A stretch of 33,199 nt of DNA, from positions 1 to 33,199 of the forward strand of contig JANSWY010000055.1 of assembly GCA_024743255.1 (NCBI GenBank), in the 5' to 3' direction. The DNA is from a bacterium (lineage in GTDB: Bacteria > Bacteroidota > Bacteroidia > Cytophagales > Cyclobacteriaceae). A model generated the notes under the pieces. The model searched no databases and had not been told where the DNA came from. It was given only the letters and a program-made list of their open reading frames with translations. This document shows, piece after piece, positions 23,278 to 30,372 of the stretch. How positions within the stretch are numbered: the stretch's first letter is position 1; each line of letters begins with the position of its first letter. The position numbers were made by a program, and so were the translations under genes.

Positions 23278-23584
23278 TTACTGCAGTCGTTCAGATAGTT
23301 TATTTGGATCTCTTCTACTATCACCAAATTGTTAAAATTTCTATTCTGTTCGTTTTGTGTTGATAGATAATGAAATAATCTCGAACAATTTTGATTCTCA
23401 CATCAGGTAAATCGGTTCTTTTTCCAACATTAGAATGTTTAGAAATCAGTTCAATAGAGGAATCAAATAATTGATATAGCTTTTCGGAATAACTCTTTTA
23501 TTTAGTTCGGTTAATCCAATATTCTAGAATGTCACGACGATCTTGCTGGGCCCGGAGAGACCAAATTACTTCTTTCTTAGCCAT
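23278..23584 (-). pseudogene. ParE/RelE-family toxin, inactivated by a nonsense codon and a frameshift
   Basis: From the ATG at 23582-23584, overlapping the end of the antitoxin, the minus strand reads MAKKEVIWSLRAQQDRRDILEYW and later KLYQLFDSSIELISKHSNVGKRT and VRIKIVRDYFIIYQHKTNRIEILTIW, a clear ParE-type toxin. Codon 29 (23498-23500) is TAA, which stops it after 28 residues. Just after TIW an extra T shifts the frame; skipping it restores DSRRDPNKLSERLQ and a stop at 23278-23280, giving about 101 residues, the usual length. The two independent lesions argue for a genuine pseudogene rather than one reading error. ParE toxins poison gyrase; here no functional product is expected. Confidence 0.88.
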
Positions 23585-23799
23585 TTCTCAATCTCTTGAT
23601 TGGCTTCATTATTATTCAGGTATTCTCCTTTTGCGATTTGTTCCTGAGCTTCATTTACAACAGATTTTTGATCATCTGTAAGTTGATAAATGTTTTTATC
23701 GTCAAATTGATTATCAAGAATCTTTAACATTTCCTTAAGAACTTCAGGGTCAGTTGTTTCCAGTATTTTCTTAATTAGCTTCTCTTTCAAATCGCCCAT
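23566..23799 (-). CDS. ParD-like antitoxin of a broken toxin-antitoxin pair
   Basis: From the ATG 23797-23799 (MGDLKEKLIKKI) the protein has 77 residues; an alternative ATG at 23862 adds 21 unlike residues. The C-terminal segment (QKSVVNEAQEQIAKGEYLN, then NNEANQEIEKWLRKK) is the form common in Bacteroidota antitoxins paired with ParE/RelE toxins, where a helix wraps the toxin. The N-terminal part would carry dimer and possibly DNA-binding functions. The gene is intact and overlaps the start of the toxin pseudogene by 19 bp, the normal gene order for such modules. With the toxin dead, the antitoxin may persist as an anti-addiction factor or simply not yet have decayed. Confidence 0.75.
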   Translation of the reverse strand: MGDLKEKLIKKILETTDPEVLKEMLKILDNQFDDKNIYQLTDDQKSVVNEAQEQIAKGEYLNNNEANQEIEKWLRKK

Positions 23800-23929
23800 T
23801 CCCAAAAATAAAGGTTCTGTATTAGAATTTCCATTTTGACTCTTTGTAAGTAATCCTGCCATAATTCAAATGTAGCGAGGGTTGGTCTATTAATATTGGA
23901 GTCTAAATATCGCCCCTTTTATTTGCGAT

Positions 23930-24802
23930 TTAATACGAATAAGGATCAAAATAATTCTCAGCATAATCCAAATATCGCATTCTGTGCAGGTCCAAGAATT
24001 CATTTAATTCTGGTTTGAGATATTCTGGTGCCTTCAGAATCGCCATCTTAAAACAATATGTAGCAGCTGACCAATCTTTTGCTCTTTCGTTCTCAATAGC
24101 CTCTTTCAGGAATAGCTGATATGAGGCGTCACCCTCAATTGGATACAGTTCTTTCCTTAAGGCATACTGAAATGTCCTTTTTCCTTCAGCTTGAATTTTG
24201 AAGATCACAACATTTCCTTCGTTCTCAAACCACTTGTCCCTTTGATGAATATAGAAATGGGAGCTTGTTGTTCGAAAAGAAGTGATGGAATCTTCGAATA
24301 CATCTTCAATTGAGATGTTGAAGGTGTCTGGATTTTGGCCCTCTACTGTCTTCCAGTCGATAAGGATTGAATCTTGCAAATAAACACGATCAGCGTTAGA
24401 GGACTTGTTGAAGTTAACTATCTTGAAGTCGCTGGGTCTTACAACTGCTTGACCTGGTGTATCTATAAATCTGGTATCTCTAACAAATGAATCACTTAGA
24501 AAGTAATGTGAAAATCCCTTCCATGTCTTCTTTATCGATCTGGGCTGATCAACAATAAAATCCTCAGAAAACTCTGTTATGCTGCCATCTGATCCATTTG
24601 CAACAAGATGCCTATTCTTTTTGATTTTGACGGACGAATTAGTTTTTATGAAATCACCAGGATGAATAGGACCATTACTCGTCTTGATAGTTCCTTTGAC
24701 AATTAATGCCTGAAGAGGGAAGGTATCTGATGAAACACTGTGCTGAGCCAGAATGCTCTGACAGATTAAAGAAAGAATCAGGAATGATTTAAGTAGCTTC
24801 AT
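23930..24802 (-). CDS. Secreted protein with a FecR-like N-terminal beta region
   Basis: A 290-aa protein with a signal peptide (MKLLKSFLILSLICQSILAQ). Residues about 30-85 (ALIVKGTIKTSNGPIHPGDFIKTNSSVKIKKN, VANGSDGSITEFS) have the strand pattern of FecR-type domains: a 'G.V' strand, a 'L..GD.I.T' strand and a 'dGS' strand. The rest is a mixed beta region with an OmpL- or cell-surface-type appearance, and a helical tail (KDWSAATYCFKMAILKAPEYL) like a single TPR. No enzyme motif is found, so function is unknown. The gene ends 131 bp from the antitoxin start and begins just before the terminator at 24820. Confidence 0.55.
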   Translation of the reverse strand: MKLLKSFLILSLICQSILAQHSVSSDTFPLQALIVKGTIKTSNGPIHPGDFIKTNSSVKIKKNRHLVANGSDGSITEFSEDFIVDQPRSIKKTWKGFSHYFLSDSFVRDTRFIDTPGQAVVRPSDFKIVNFNKSSNADRVYLQDSILIDWKTVEGQNPDTFNISIEDVFEDSITSFRTTSSHFYIHQRDKWFENEGNVVIFKIQAEGKRTFQYALRKELYPIEGDASYQLFLKEAIENERAKDWSAATYCFKMAILKAPEYLKPELNEFLDLHRMRYLDYAENYFDPYSY

Positions 24803-24819
24803 TACAAATAGAATATAAC

Positions 24820-24844
24820 AAAAAAAGCCCGCAATTGCGGGCTT
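24820..24844 (-). terminator. Rho-independent terminator of the Fe-S carrier operon
   Basis: The perfect palindrome AAGCCCGCAATTGCGGGCTT (24825-24844) is followed, on the minus strand, by a run of T residues (24819-24826 on the plus strand as A). It lies 25 bp beyond the stop of the minus-strand Fe-S carrier gene and before the next gene's start. Confidence 0.9.
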
Positions 24845-24868
24845 ACAATATTTTCAGATTCTTTCTGC

Positions 24869-25195
24869 TTAGATAGAAAAACTCTCACCACATCCGCAAG
24901 TTCGGGATGCATTTGGATTGATAAACTGGAATCCTTTTCCGTTTAATCCATCAGTGAAATCAAGAGTAGTTCCTAGTAAGTACAGAAGACTTTTCTTATC
25001 AACTATTACTTTTACTCCTTTGTCTTCAAAAACGTCATCTGAGTCACTGATTTTATCATCAAACTCCAGATCGTACATCAAACCTGAGCACCCACCACCT
25101 TTTACAGCAACTCTAACGTTGTGCTCCGGGCTGTGGCCCTCTTCAGTTCTTAATTCGAATAATCTATCTTTTGCTTTGTCTGTTACGTTAATCAT
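24869..25195 (-). CDS. A-type iron-sulfur carrier (HesB/IscA/ErpA family)
   Basis: A 108-aa protein with all three cluster-binding cysteines: Cys36 in GGGCSGLMY and Cys100 and Cys102 in TCGCGESF. Full-length for the family. A-type carriers accept Fe-S clusters from the scaffold and deliver them to apo-enzymes in the cytosol. Which paralogue (IscA, ErpA or SufA) it is cannot be decided here, as no isc or suf genes are nearby. It follows the 135-aa unknown gene by 7 bp in the same direction and ends at a strong terminator, so these two form an operon. Confidence 0.95.
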   Translation of the reverse strand: MINVTDKAKDRLFELRTEEGHSPEHNVRVAVKGGGCSGLMYDLEFDDKISDSDDVFEDKGVKVIVDKKSLLYLLGTTLDFTDGLNGKGFQFINPNASRTCGCGESFSI

Positions 25196-25202
25196 GGTCC
25201 TT

Positions 25203-25610
25203 TTATGCTATAGGATTTAATACAACACTAAAAACTGTAATTCCGTTCACGTCTCTACCATAGTAAAGCTTGTCCAGAGCATCATACATATTTTTAGCTC
25301 TGAAATATGAAGTCTGTAATTCCTTCATGCCCTTAACCATCCATTGAATAGTGAAAGAACCTTCCTTATCCTGATGATTCTTTACATAGTCCAATAGTTT
25401 GTTGAGTGCATCACTCTTGTCAAAACCCATCACAGATTGGAATAGGAATGACTGATTGTGTCTTGGGTTGATCGTAATCAGGTCCAGTTTAGTCTTGTTA
25501 TCAAGAGTTGAGAACTCAAATACGACTTCCTCTTCACGCATTCCCAGAAACTTTTTGATTTCATTCTGGATTCTTGCGGCCTCTACATGTACATCAGTTC
25601 GTAATTCCAT
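25203..25610 (-). CDS. Conserved hypothetical protein, co-transcribed with the Fe-S carrier
   Basis: A 135-aa soluble protein, MELRTDVHVEAARIQNEIKKFL at the start; helices and strands alternate (EEVVFEFSTLDNKTKLDLITIN, FTIQWMVKGMKELQTSYFRAKNMYDALDKLYYGR). There is no Cys cluster or catalytic motif. I do not recognise a named family. The tight spacing (7 bp) to the A-type carrier suggests a shared function or at least co-regulation. Confidence 0.6.
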   Translation of the reverse strand: MELRTDVHVEAARIQNEIKKFLGMREEEVVFEFSTLDNKTKLDLITINPRHNQSFLFQSVMGFDKSDALNKLLDYVKNHQDKEGSFTIQWMVKGMKELQTSYFRAKNMYDALDKLYYGRDVNGITVFSVVLNPIA

Positions 25611-25773
25611 ACTTAAGGGTTTAAAAAGTCAAAGTTATACCCAAACTTCAATATATCATCTAAAGAAATGCAAATCAAGCAAATCTTAACATTCAAGTAG
25701 GGAACCTTTCGCCTTACCGAAAAGTTTCCTCATTTTTGCGAAATTAAAGAATTGTAAAGAATAATTCTAAATT

Positions 25774-26178
25774 ATGCTGAAAGTTGAACACATCGGAATT
25801 GCAGTAAAAGACCTTGAAAACAGCAATATGTTGTTTCAAAGACTTTTTGGAAAAGAACATTACAAAATTGAGGAAGTAGCCAGTGAAGCAGTTAATACCT
25901 CATTTTTTCAAATGGGAGAAACTAAAATTGAACTATTGCAGGCCGAAAGTGAGGATAGTGCAATCGCAAAATTCATTGCAAAAAGAGGAGAAGGAATTCA
26001 CCACATTGCTTTCGAAGTGGAGGACATCCATGCCGAGATGGAAAGGTTGAGGAATGAAGGGTTTACTTTACTAAATGAGCAACCAAAAAAGGGAGCTGAC
26101 AATAAGTTGATTTGTTTTGTTCATCCTAAGACAGCAAATGGACTTTTGGTAGAGTTGTGTCAGGAGATTAAGGATTAA
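25774..26178 (+). CDS. mce: Methylmalonyl-CoA epimerase
   Basis: A 134-aa vicinal-oxygen-chelate protein with the family's marks: LKVEHIGIAVKDLENS at the start, ETKIELLQAESEDSAIAKFIAKRGEGIHHIAFEVEDI in the middle and LLVELCQE at the end. The His residues in VEHIG and IHHIA and the Glu in VELCQ are the metal ligands. It converts (2S)- and (2R)-methylmalonyl-CoA, linking propionyl-CoA metabolism to succinyl-CoA. The mutase genes are not in the window. It is divergent from the 25203 gene, and is followed by a dispersed repeat before thiL. Confidence 0.93.
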   Translation: MLKVEHIGIAVKDLENSNMLFQRLFGKEHYKIEEVASEAVNTSFFQMGETKIELLQAESEDSAIAKFIAKRGEGIHHIAFEVEDIHAEMERLRNEGFTLLNEQPKKGADNKLICFVHPKTANGLLVELCQEIKD

Positions 26179-26193
26179 ATAAAAAACATAAAA

Positions 26194-26380
26194 CGTCATT
26201 CCGGAATTTCTGAAATGAAATGGAAGAAATATCCGGAATCCCGAATTATGAAGCGCTCACGAGTTACATGAGTGCAAATATTCATGGGATTCCTGATCTA
26301 CGCTTCGCTTCGTCAGGAATGACGGGTCTGGATTTTTAGGATCACAGAATTTAGGATTTAGGTATTAAGATTTAGAATTT
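26194..26380 (-). repeat. Dispersed repeat of about 187 bp, full copy (inverted relative to 29940)
   Basis: The core 26194-26324 has terminal inverted repeats CGTCATTCC and GGAATGACG and inner pairs (ATTCCTGA with TCAGGAAT on the reverse strand). An AT-rich tail of the type TAAATCCTAAA continues to 26380. On the minus strand it aligns over its whole length with 29940-30124. It ends 10 bp before the thiL ATG, so thiL's leader is largely repeat-derived. Confidence 0.8.
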
Positions 26381-26390
26381 GGAGATAATT

Positions 26391-27422
26391 ATGTCTGAGG
26401 ATAAAAGAAAAGAAATAGCGGATTTAGGGGAGTTTGGGTTGATTAAGCATTTGTCTGAGAAGTTTGACAATGTGCAGGAGTCAACAGTAAAGGGTATTGG
26501 TGACGATGCAGCTGTAATTGACAGGGGTGACTATTATGAAATTATCTCTACTGATATGCTGCTGGAAGGTGTTCACTTTGATCTTTCTTATGCACCACTG
26601 CCTCATTTAGGATTTAAGGCCATTGCAGTAAATGTATCTGACATTGCTGCGATGAACGGAATTCCTAAACAAGTAACAGTCAATATTGGAATAAGCAATC
26701 GATTCTCTTTACAAGCTATTGATGCATTGTATCAGGGAATTAAATATGCTTGTGATGGATATAAGGTTGATTTAGTTGGAGGTGACACAACAAGCTCATC
26801 GTCTGGTCTTGTTATTTCTGTGACAGTCGTTGGAGAAGTGGCAAAAGATAAGATTGCCTACAGGAGTGGAGCTAAAGAAAGTGAGATACTTTGTGTGACT
26901 GGGGATTTGGGTGCTGCATATGTAGGATTACAAGTTTTAGAAAGAGAAAAGCAGGTATTCCTGGCAAATCCGGATATGCAACCTCAGCTTGAACAGTATG
27001 ATTATCTGGTAAGAAGACAATTGAGATCAGAAGCAAGAACAGATATTATTCACGAGATCAGAGACCTTGGAGTAGTACCAACTTCGATGATTGATATATC
27101 AGATGGTTTGGCGTCAGATTTATTTCATCTTTGTGAGCAGTCAGGACTTGGTGCTGCAATTTATGAAGACAAGTTACCAATTGATAAGAGCACATATGAT
27201 ACGGCTGTAGAATTCAATTTAGATCCAATCACCTGTGTGTTAAATGGGGGAGAGGATTATGAATTGCTATTTACCCTGAAGCAAGATGACTTTGAAAAAG
27301 TAAAGAAGCACCCTGATATCGCTACCATTGGTTATATGCACAAGGCTGAAAAAGGAAAGGTGTTTGTAACTAAGAATGAAAATGTGGTTGAACTACAGGC
27401 ACAAGGTTGGAAACATTTCTAA
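26391..27422 (+). CDS. thiL: Thiamine-monophosphate kinase
   Basis: ThiL phosphorylates thiamine monophosphate to the active cofactor thiamine diphosphate with ATP. The 343-aa protein starts at the ATG 26391 (MSEDKRKEIADLGEFGLI), preceded by GGAG at a good distance; a TTG further up is less likely. Family motifs are present in order: GIGDDAAVI, STDMLLEGVHFDLSY, VNVSDIAAMNG, VGGDTTSS, TGDLGAAYVGL, MIDISDGLASDL and LNGGEDYELLFTL, covering the acidic Mg and ATP sites. No other thiamine gene is nearby. A dispersed repeat lies directly upstream, which may affect its transcription. It converges with the pair-2 M56 gene; a hairpin (27433-27464) separates them. Confidence 0.96.
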   Translation: MSEDKRKEIADLGEFGLIKHLSEKFDNVQESTVKGIGDDAAVIDRGDYYEIISTDMLLEGVHFDLSYAPLPHLGFKAIAVNVSDIAAMNGIPKQVTVNIGISNRFSLQAIDALYQGIKYACDGYKVDLVGGDTTSSSSGLVISVTVVGEVAKDKIAYRSGAKESEILCVTGDLGAAYVGLQVLEREKQVFLANPDMQPQLEQYDYLVRRQLRSEARTDIIHEIRDLGVVPTSMIDISDGLASDLFHLCEQSGLGAAIYEDKLPIDKSTYDTAVEFNLDPITCVLNGGEDYELLFTLKQDDFEKVKKHPDIATIGYMHKAEKGKVFVTKNENVVELQAQGWKHF

Positions 27423-27432
27423 AGAGAAAGAA

Positions 27433-27464
27433 TCAAGCTCAGCTAACCGTTACGCTGAGCTTGA
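27433..27464. terminator. Hairpin between convergent thiL and M56 genes
   Basis: A perfect 11-bp stem, TCAAGCTCAGC with GCTGAGCTTGA, and a 10-nt loop. The minus-strand side is followed by a T-rich stretch (TTCTTTCTCTTT), so it probably ends the M56 transcript and may slow the thiL one too. Confidence 0.65.
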
Positions 27465-27486
27465 AAGATAATTGAGATTTAAGTTC

Positions 27487-28815
27487 TTAAGACAGTTTAA
27501 ATGCTATTGGTACTACCATCTTAACCTTCACATTTAGTCCATCTTTTTTGCCTGGTGCCCACTTAGGCATTGCACCTACAACTCTAAGTGCTTCCTCTTC
27601 CAGTAATTTTAGACTTTCAGCATTTTGAATAGTTAATTGTTCTGAATTTTCATCATTGCCAACCACAACCATTTCATCAAGTAGTCCCTGAGTTATGGTA
27701 GACTTGATTACTGCCACATCAACTACAGCACCATCATTTCCAATAACAAATTCTACAAAAACTTTTCCTTCAATGCCTTTTTCTCGGGCAGATTTAGGGT
27801 ACTTGATTTCCTGTCCAAGGAAACCGTAAAGTGCCTGGAGACCTCCGTTATATTCAGGTTTCTGGTCAACTTCATTCAATTCATTTACTGATTCTAATAC
27901 ACTGTCAGTGGATTCATTTTGATCACAGCTCACAACGGCAAATACCAACGCGAACGCAAGAACAGGTACATAATATTTAACCGGATTCATCTTACGATTT
28001 TTCATTTTCATCATTTCAATTCGTTTAAGAGTTTTAGATTTATTGAATCCAATTGGATTATTGATAGGGCTCCCAAAATGGTTACCCAGGCTTAAGCCAA
28101 CATTTGATAAAGTCTGATTCACCAACAGGTTGATATACCTTGAAGGACTAGTTTCTTTCACAACTCCATGATCTGCTTGATACTCGTGAGTGATTTTAAT
28201 GGCAGCATGGTAAAAGTGAACTATAGGATTGAACCAGAATATTGATTTGCAAATTTCCAGGATTAGCAAATCAAGGGTATGCAATTGCTTGACATGAATC
28301 TGCTCGTGAGCAAGTATATGCTCTCTTTCTTCACTGTTTAAACCTTCTTTGTTGTCAAGAAATATTGCATTTAAAAAGGTAAATGTGCTCCCGGTTTTCG
28401 ATGTGAAATACAAGTCAGTACCGTTATAATTACTTTTTTGAGCACTGTTTTTAATTTTCTGAATTTTTATGAATTGCCACACAATTCTAGAAAACATGAA
28501 TAATGTGACAATCAGATAAATTCCCCATAAAGCATTACTCCAGGAGAATCCAACTGATTCGGTAACTGAAGCCTGCTCTCCAGCTACAACAATTTCTTGT
28601 AATGCCAGTGGAGATTCTATTGAAACTCCCGCAACCTGAATATTAGAGAAGCTGATTAATGGGAATATTGCGGAGAGTAAAACTGAACTCAGCAAGTAAA
28701 TTCTTACAAACTGGTAATTGGTTTCCTTTCTCAGTAGAAAGAAATAGATCAGATATAGTACTGAAAGTCCAATTGTAAATTCTATCGTGTAGTTAAGTAT
28801 ATTATTCATGGTCAT
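27487..28815 (-). CDS. M56-family (BlaR1-like) metallopeptidase fused to a TonB C-terminal domain (pair 2)
   Basis: A 442-aa protein. Helices near 13-28, 39-55 and 93-110 precede the M56 zinc motif HEQIH (170-174) with THEYQADHG (209-217) further on, and a further helix is near 280-296. From about residue 320 it becomes a TonB C-terminal domain: YNGGLQALYGFLGQEIKYPKSAREKGIEGKVFVEFVI, then PKWAPGKKDGLNVKVKMVVPIAF, with a ~30-residue insert in the middle. This BlaR1-TonB fusion is common in Bacteroidota. The TonB-like domain may bind outer-membrane receptors, or serve as the sensor for repressor release. The start overlaps the blaI stop by 14 bp. Its C-terminal domain differs completely from that of the pair-1 M56 protein. 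Confidence 0.92.
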   Translation of the reverse strand: MTMNNILNYTIEFTIGLSVLYLIYFFLLRKETNYQFVRIYLLSSVLLSAIFPLISFSNIQVAGVSIESPLALQEIVVAGEQASVTESVGFSWSNALWGIYLIVTLFMFSRIVWQFIKIQKIKNSAQKSNYNGTDLYFTSKTGSTFTFLNAIFLDNKEGLNSEEREHILAHEQIHVKQLHTLDLLILEICKSIFWFNPIVHFYHAAIKITHEYQADHGVVKETSPSRYINLLVNQTLSNVGLSLGNHFGSPINNPIGFNKSKTLKRIEMMKMKNRKMNPVKYYVPVLAFALVFAVVSCDQNESTDSVLESVNELNEVDQKPEYNGGLQALYGFLGQEIKYPKSAREKGIEGKVFVEFVIGNDGAVVDVAVIKSTITQGLLDEMVVVGNDENSEQLTIQNAESLKLLEEEALRVVGAMPKWAPGKKDGLNVKVKMVVPIAFKLS

Positions 28816-29179
28816 CAGTATTTAAGTCGCTTTTTACTTCATTTAGCAACGCATCCACCTGCGCCATGTCCATGTTGTTCTCCTTGGCAAAAAAGGAAAC
28901 CATCTTTTGAAAAGAACCACTGAAATAATCAGTCATCAGGTTCTTCATGAAGAAGCTTCTGTAGGTGTCTTTTTCAATCAATGGAAAGTACTCATGACTC
29001 TTACCATATGCCTTGAATCCTACAAATTCTTTTTTTACCAGGATTCTCACAATTGTAGAAACAGTGTTATATGCCGGTTTTGGATCTGGCATCTCTTCAA
29101 TAATATCATTCACAAAACCCTTCTTCTTTTCCCAGAGGATTTGCATGATCTGTTGTTCTGCTTTTGTAAGTTCTTTCAT
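28802..29179 (-). CDS. BlaI/MecI/CopY-family repressor (pair 2)
   Basis: A 125-aa winged-helix repressor, closely similar to the one at 21165: LTKAEQQIMQILWEKKKGF, the recognition helix PAYNTVSTIVRILVKKE, then GFKAYGKSHEYFP. The C-terminal half is less alike (MDMAQVDALLNEVKSDL). It is the first gene of a minus-strand operon with the M56-TonB gene. Two operators in the promoter at 29213-29257 fit autorepression. A shared ancestor with pair 1 is likely from the similar sequence and the same gene order and promoter layout. Confidence 0.93.
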   Translation of the reverse strand: MKELTKAEQQIMQILWEKKKGFVNDIIEEMPDPKPAYNTVSTIVRILVKKEFVGFKAYGKSHEYFPLIEKDTYRSFFMKNLMTDYFSGSFQKMVSFFAKENNMDMAQVDALLNEVKSDLNTDDHE

Positions 29180-29212
29180 GGTTTAACTAAACGGTTTATT
29201 TAAATCTCAGTT

Positions 29213-29257
29213 CAAACATATAACTAATAACTTAGTTTTCAAACTAATTGTTTAGTT
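29213..29257 (-). promoter_or_regulatory. BlaI-type promoter/operator 2: two 16-bp operators at a 20-bp period around a Bacteroidota promoter
   Basis: Operators are AACTAATAACTTAGTT (29222-29237) and AACTAATTGTTTAGTT (29242-29257), both AACTAA-N4-TTAGTT. On the minus strand the promoter is TTG (29242-29240), a 19-nt spacer and TATGTTTG (29220-29213), an exact TAnnTTTG. One operator fills the spacer and the other overlaps the -33 box, as in promoter 1. A degenerate third site lies near 29185-29200. Confidence 0.8.
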
Positions 29258-29303
29258 TAAAGAATATTTTTTTCAAAAAAGTGTATTGTTTGGACTCTGA
29301 CTT

Positions 29304-29333
29304 TTGATGGTAAACATCTAAAAATTAGCTTTG
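29304..29333 (+). promoter_or_regulatory. Bacteroidota-type promoter almost touching the DUF3109 start
   Basis: TTG at 29304-29306, a 19-nt spacer and TAGCTTTG at 29326-29333 fit the TTG-N19-TAnnTTTG consensus. The ATG at 29338 lies only 4 bp beyond the -7 box, so the transcript would be leaderless or nearly so. Confidence 0.55.
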
Positions 29334-29337
29334 TGCT

Positions 29338-29901
29338 ATGATTATTCTAGATAATGCGGTTTTGTCAGACGACATCAAAGAAAATTTCTTTGTTTGCAAT
29401 TTGGAGAAGTGTAAAGGTGCATGTTGTGTAGAGGGAGACCTTGGTGCACCATTAGAAAAGGATGAGCTATCCGAGATTGATGATAATCTGGAAGCCATCA
29501 AGCCATACTTGTCTGAGGAAGGCTTGAAAGCAATCGACGAGCAAGGTCCGTATGTTCTTGATGAAGAAGGTGATTATTCTACCACTACAATTGACAATAA
29601 GGAATGTGCCTTTGCTATTTATGATGAGAACAAAATCTTAAAATGCGGAATCGAACAAGCATATCTGGACGGCAAGATCAAATGGAAAAAACCAATCTCT
29701 TGTCATTTATACCCAATCAGAATCACAAAGTACGATCATTACGATGCGTTGAATTACGATAGATGGGACATCTGTTCTCCGGCATGTGATTTTGGAGCAG
29801 AGTTAAAGGTGCCAATCTATAAGTTTCTAAAAGATGCCTTGATCAGGAAGTATGGTGAGAAATGGTATGCTGAGTTGGTTGAGGAGATAGAGGGGGAGTA
29901 G
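29338..29901 (+). CDS. DUF3109 family protein (Cys-rich, putative metal-binding)
   Basis: A 187-aa cytosolic protein with the family's many conserved cysteines: [11 protein letters not shown] near the start, [24 protein letters not shown] and ICSPACDFG. The family, related to YkgJ-like zinc/iron-chelating domains, is common in Bacteroidota and has no firmly established function; binding of a metal or Fe-S cluster is likely from the Cys pattern. It is full-length. A promoter box ends 4 bp before its ATG. A heptamer repeat (AGTCGGAAGACGG type) follows the stop at once, then a dispersed repeat. Confidence 0.92.
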   Translation: MIILDNAVLSDDIKENFFVCNLEKCKGACCVEGDLGAPLEKDELSEIDDNLEAIKPYLSEEGLKAIDEQGPYVLDEEGDYSTTTIDNKECAFAIYDENKILKCGIEQAYLDGKIKWKKPISCHLYPIRITKYDHYDALNYDRWDICSPACDFGAELKVPIYKFLKDALIRKYGEKWYAELVEEIEGE

Positions 29902-29939
29902 AGTCGGAAGACGGAAGACCGGAGACCGAAGTTTGAGGT

Positions 29940-30124
29940 AAACTCTAAATCTTAATATCTAAATCCTAAAACCTATGATCCTGTTTCCCAAAACCAGCGA
30001 TACGTCATTCCTGACGAAGCAGAGCGGAGATCAGGAATCCCGTGACGTTTTGCACTCATGTAAATCGTGACTCTTCAAAATTCTGGGATTCCCGATATTT
30101 CTTCCATTTCCTTTCAGAAATCCT
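29940..30124 (+). repeat. Dispersed repeat, second long copy
   Basis: It aligns with the reverse strand of 26194-26380: the AT-rich tract (TCTAAATCTTAATA), then CGTCATTCCTGACG at 30003, GGAGATCAGGAATCCCG, GCACTCATGTAA and GATATTTCTTCCATTTC. The far end is diverged (AAATCCTG in place of the terminal GGAATGACG), so this copy is incomplete. It begins 39 bp after the DUF3109 stop. Confidence 0.75.
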
Positions 30125-30186
30125 GTTTATCAGGCCCTAAATGTTAATTCGTTAATTAGTAAAGCAGCGTTTACACCTCACCCCAG

Positions 30187-30206
30187 CCCTCTCCTGAAGG
30201 AGAGGG
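30187..30206. repeat. CCCTCTCC-TGAA-GGAGAGGG hairpin
   Basis: A perfect 8-bp GC-rich stem with a TGAA loop inside CCTCACCCCAGCCC...GAGTTAGG, likely a further short dispersed palindrome. It could stop transcription from either side, although no T-run follows. Confidence 0.6.
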
Positions 30207-30330
30207 AGTTAGGTTTATGAATTCAATTTGGAATCGCAGTTCGGAATGACGCACTAATAGTTTTATGAACCATACAAAACTCGTAAGGTTCTCTGCAAGA
30301 GAAAAACCCCGAAACCCGCAACGCGTTCCA

Positions 30331-30365
30331 GACAACAGACAACAGACAACAGACAACAGACAACA
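30331..30365 (+). repeat. Five perfect GACAACA heptamer units
   Basis: A 7-bp tandem repeat, five copies without mismatch, 8 bp from the AraC stop (TGA, 30373-30375). On the sense strand of that gene the unit is TGTTGTC, related to the units after the serpin stop. Such perfect short tandems readily change copy number. Confidence 0.8.
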
Positions 30366-30372
30366 GTAACAG

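Larger units (their letters stand above)
29902..30372. other. Repeat-rich region without genes
   Basis: These 471 bp hold, in order: a heptamer tract (29902-29927, units of the form CGGAAGA), the second full copy of the dispersed repeat (29940-30124), a GC-rich hairpin (30187-30206) within a CCTCACCCCAGCCC block, and five perfect GACAACA units (30331-30365) that reach the stop codon of the AraC gene. No credible open frame was seen. Confidence 0.65.
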
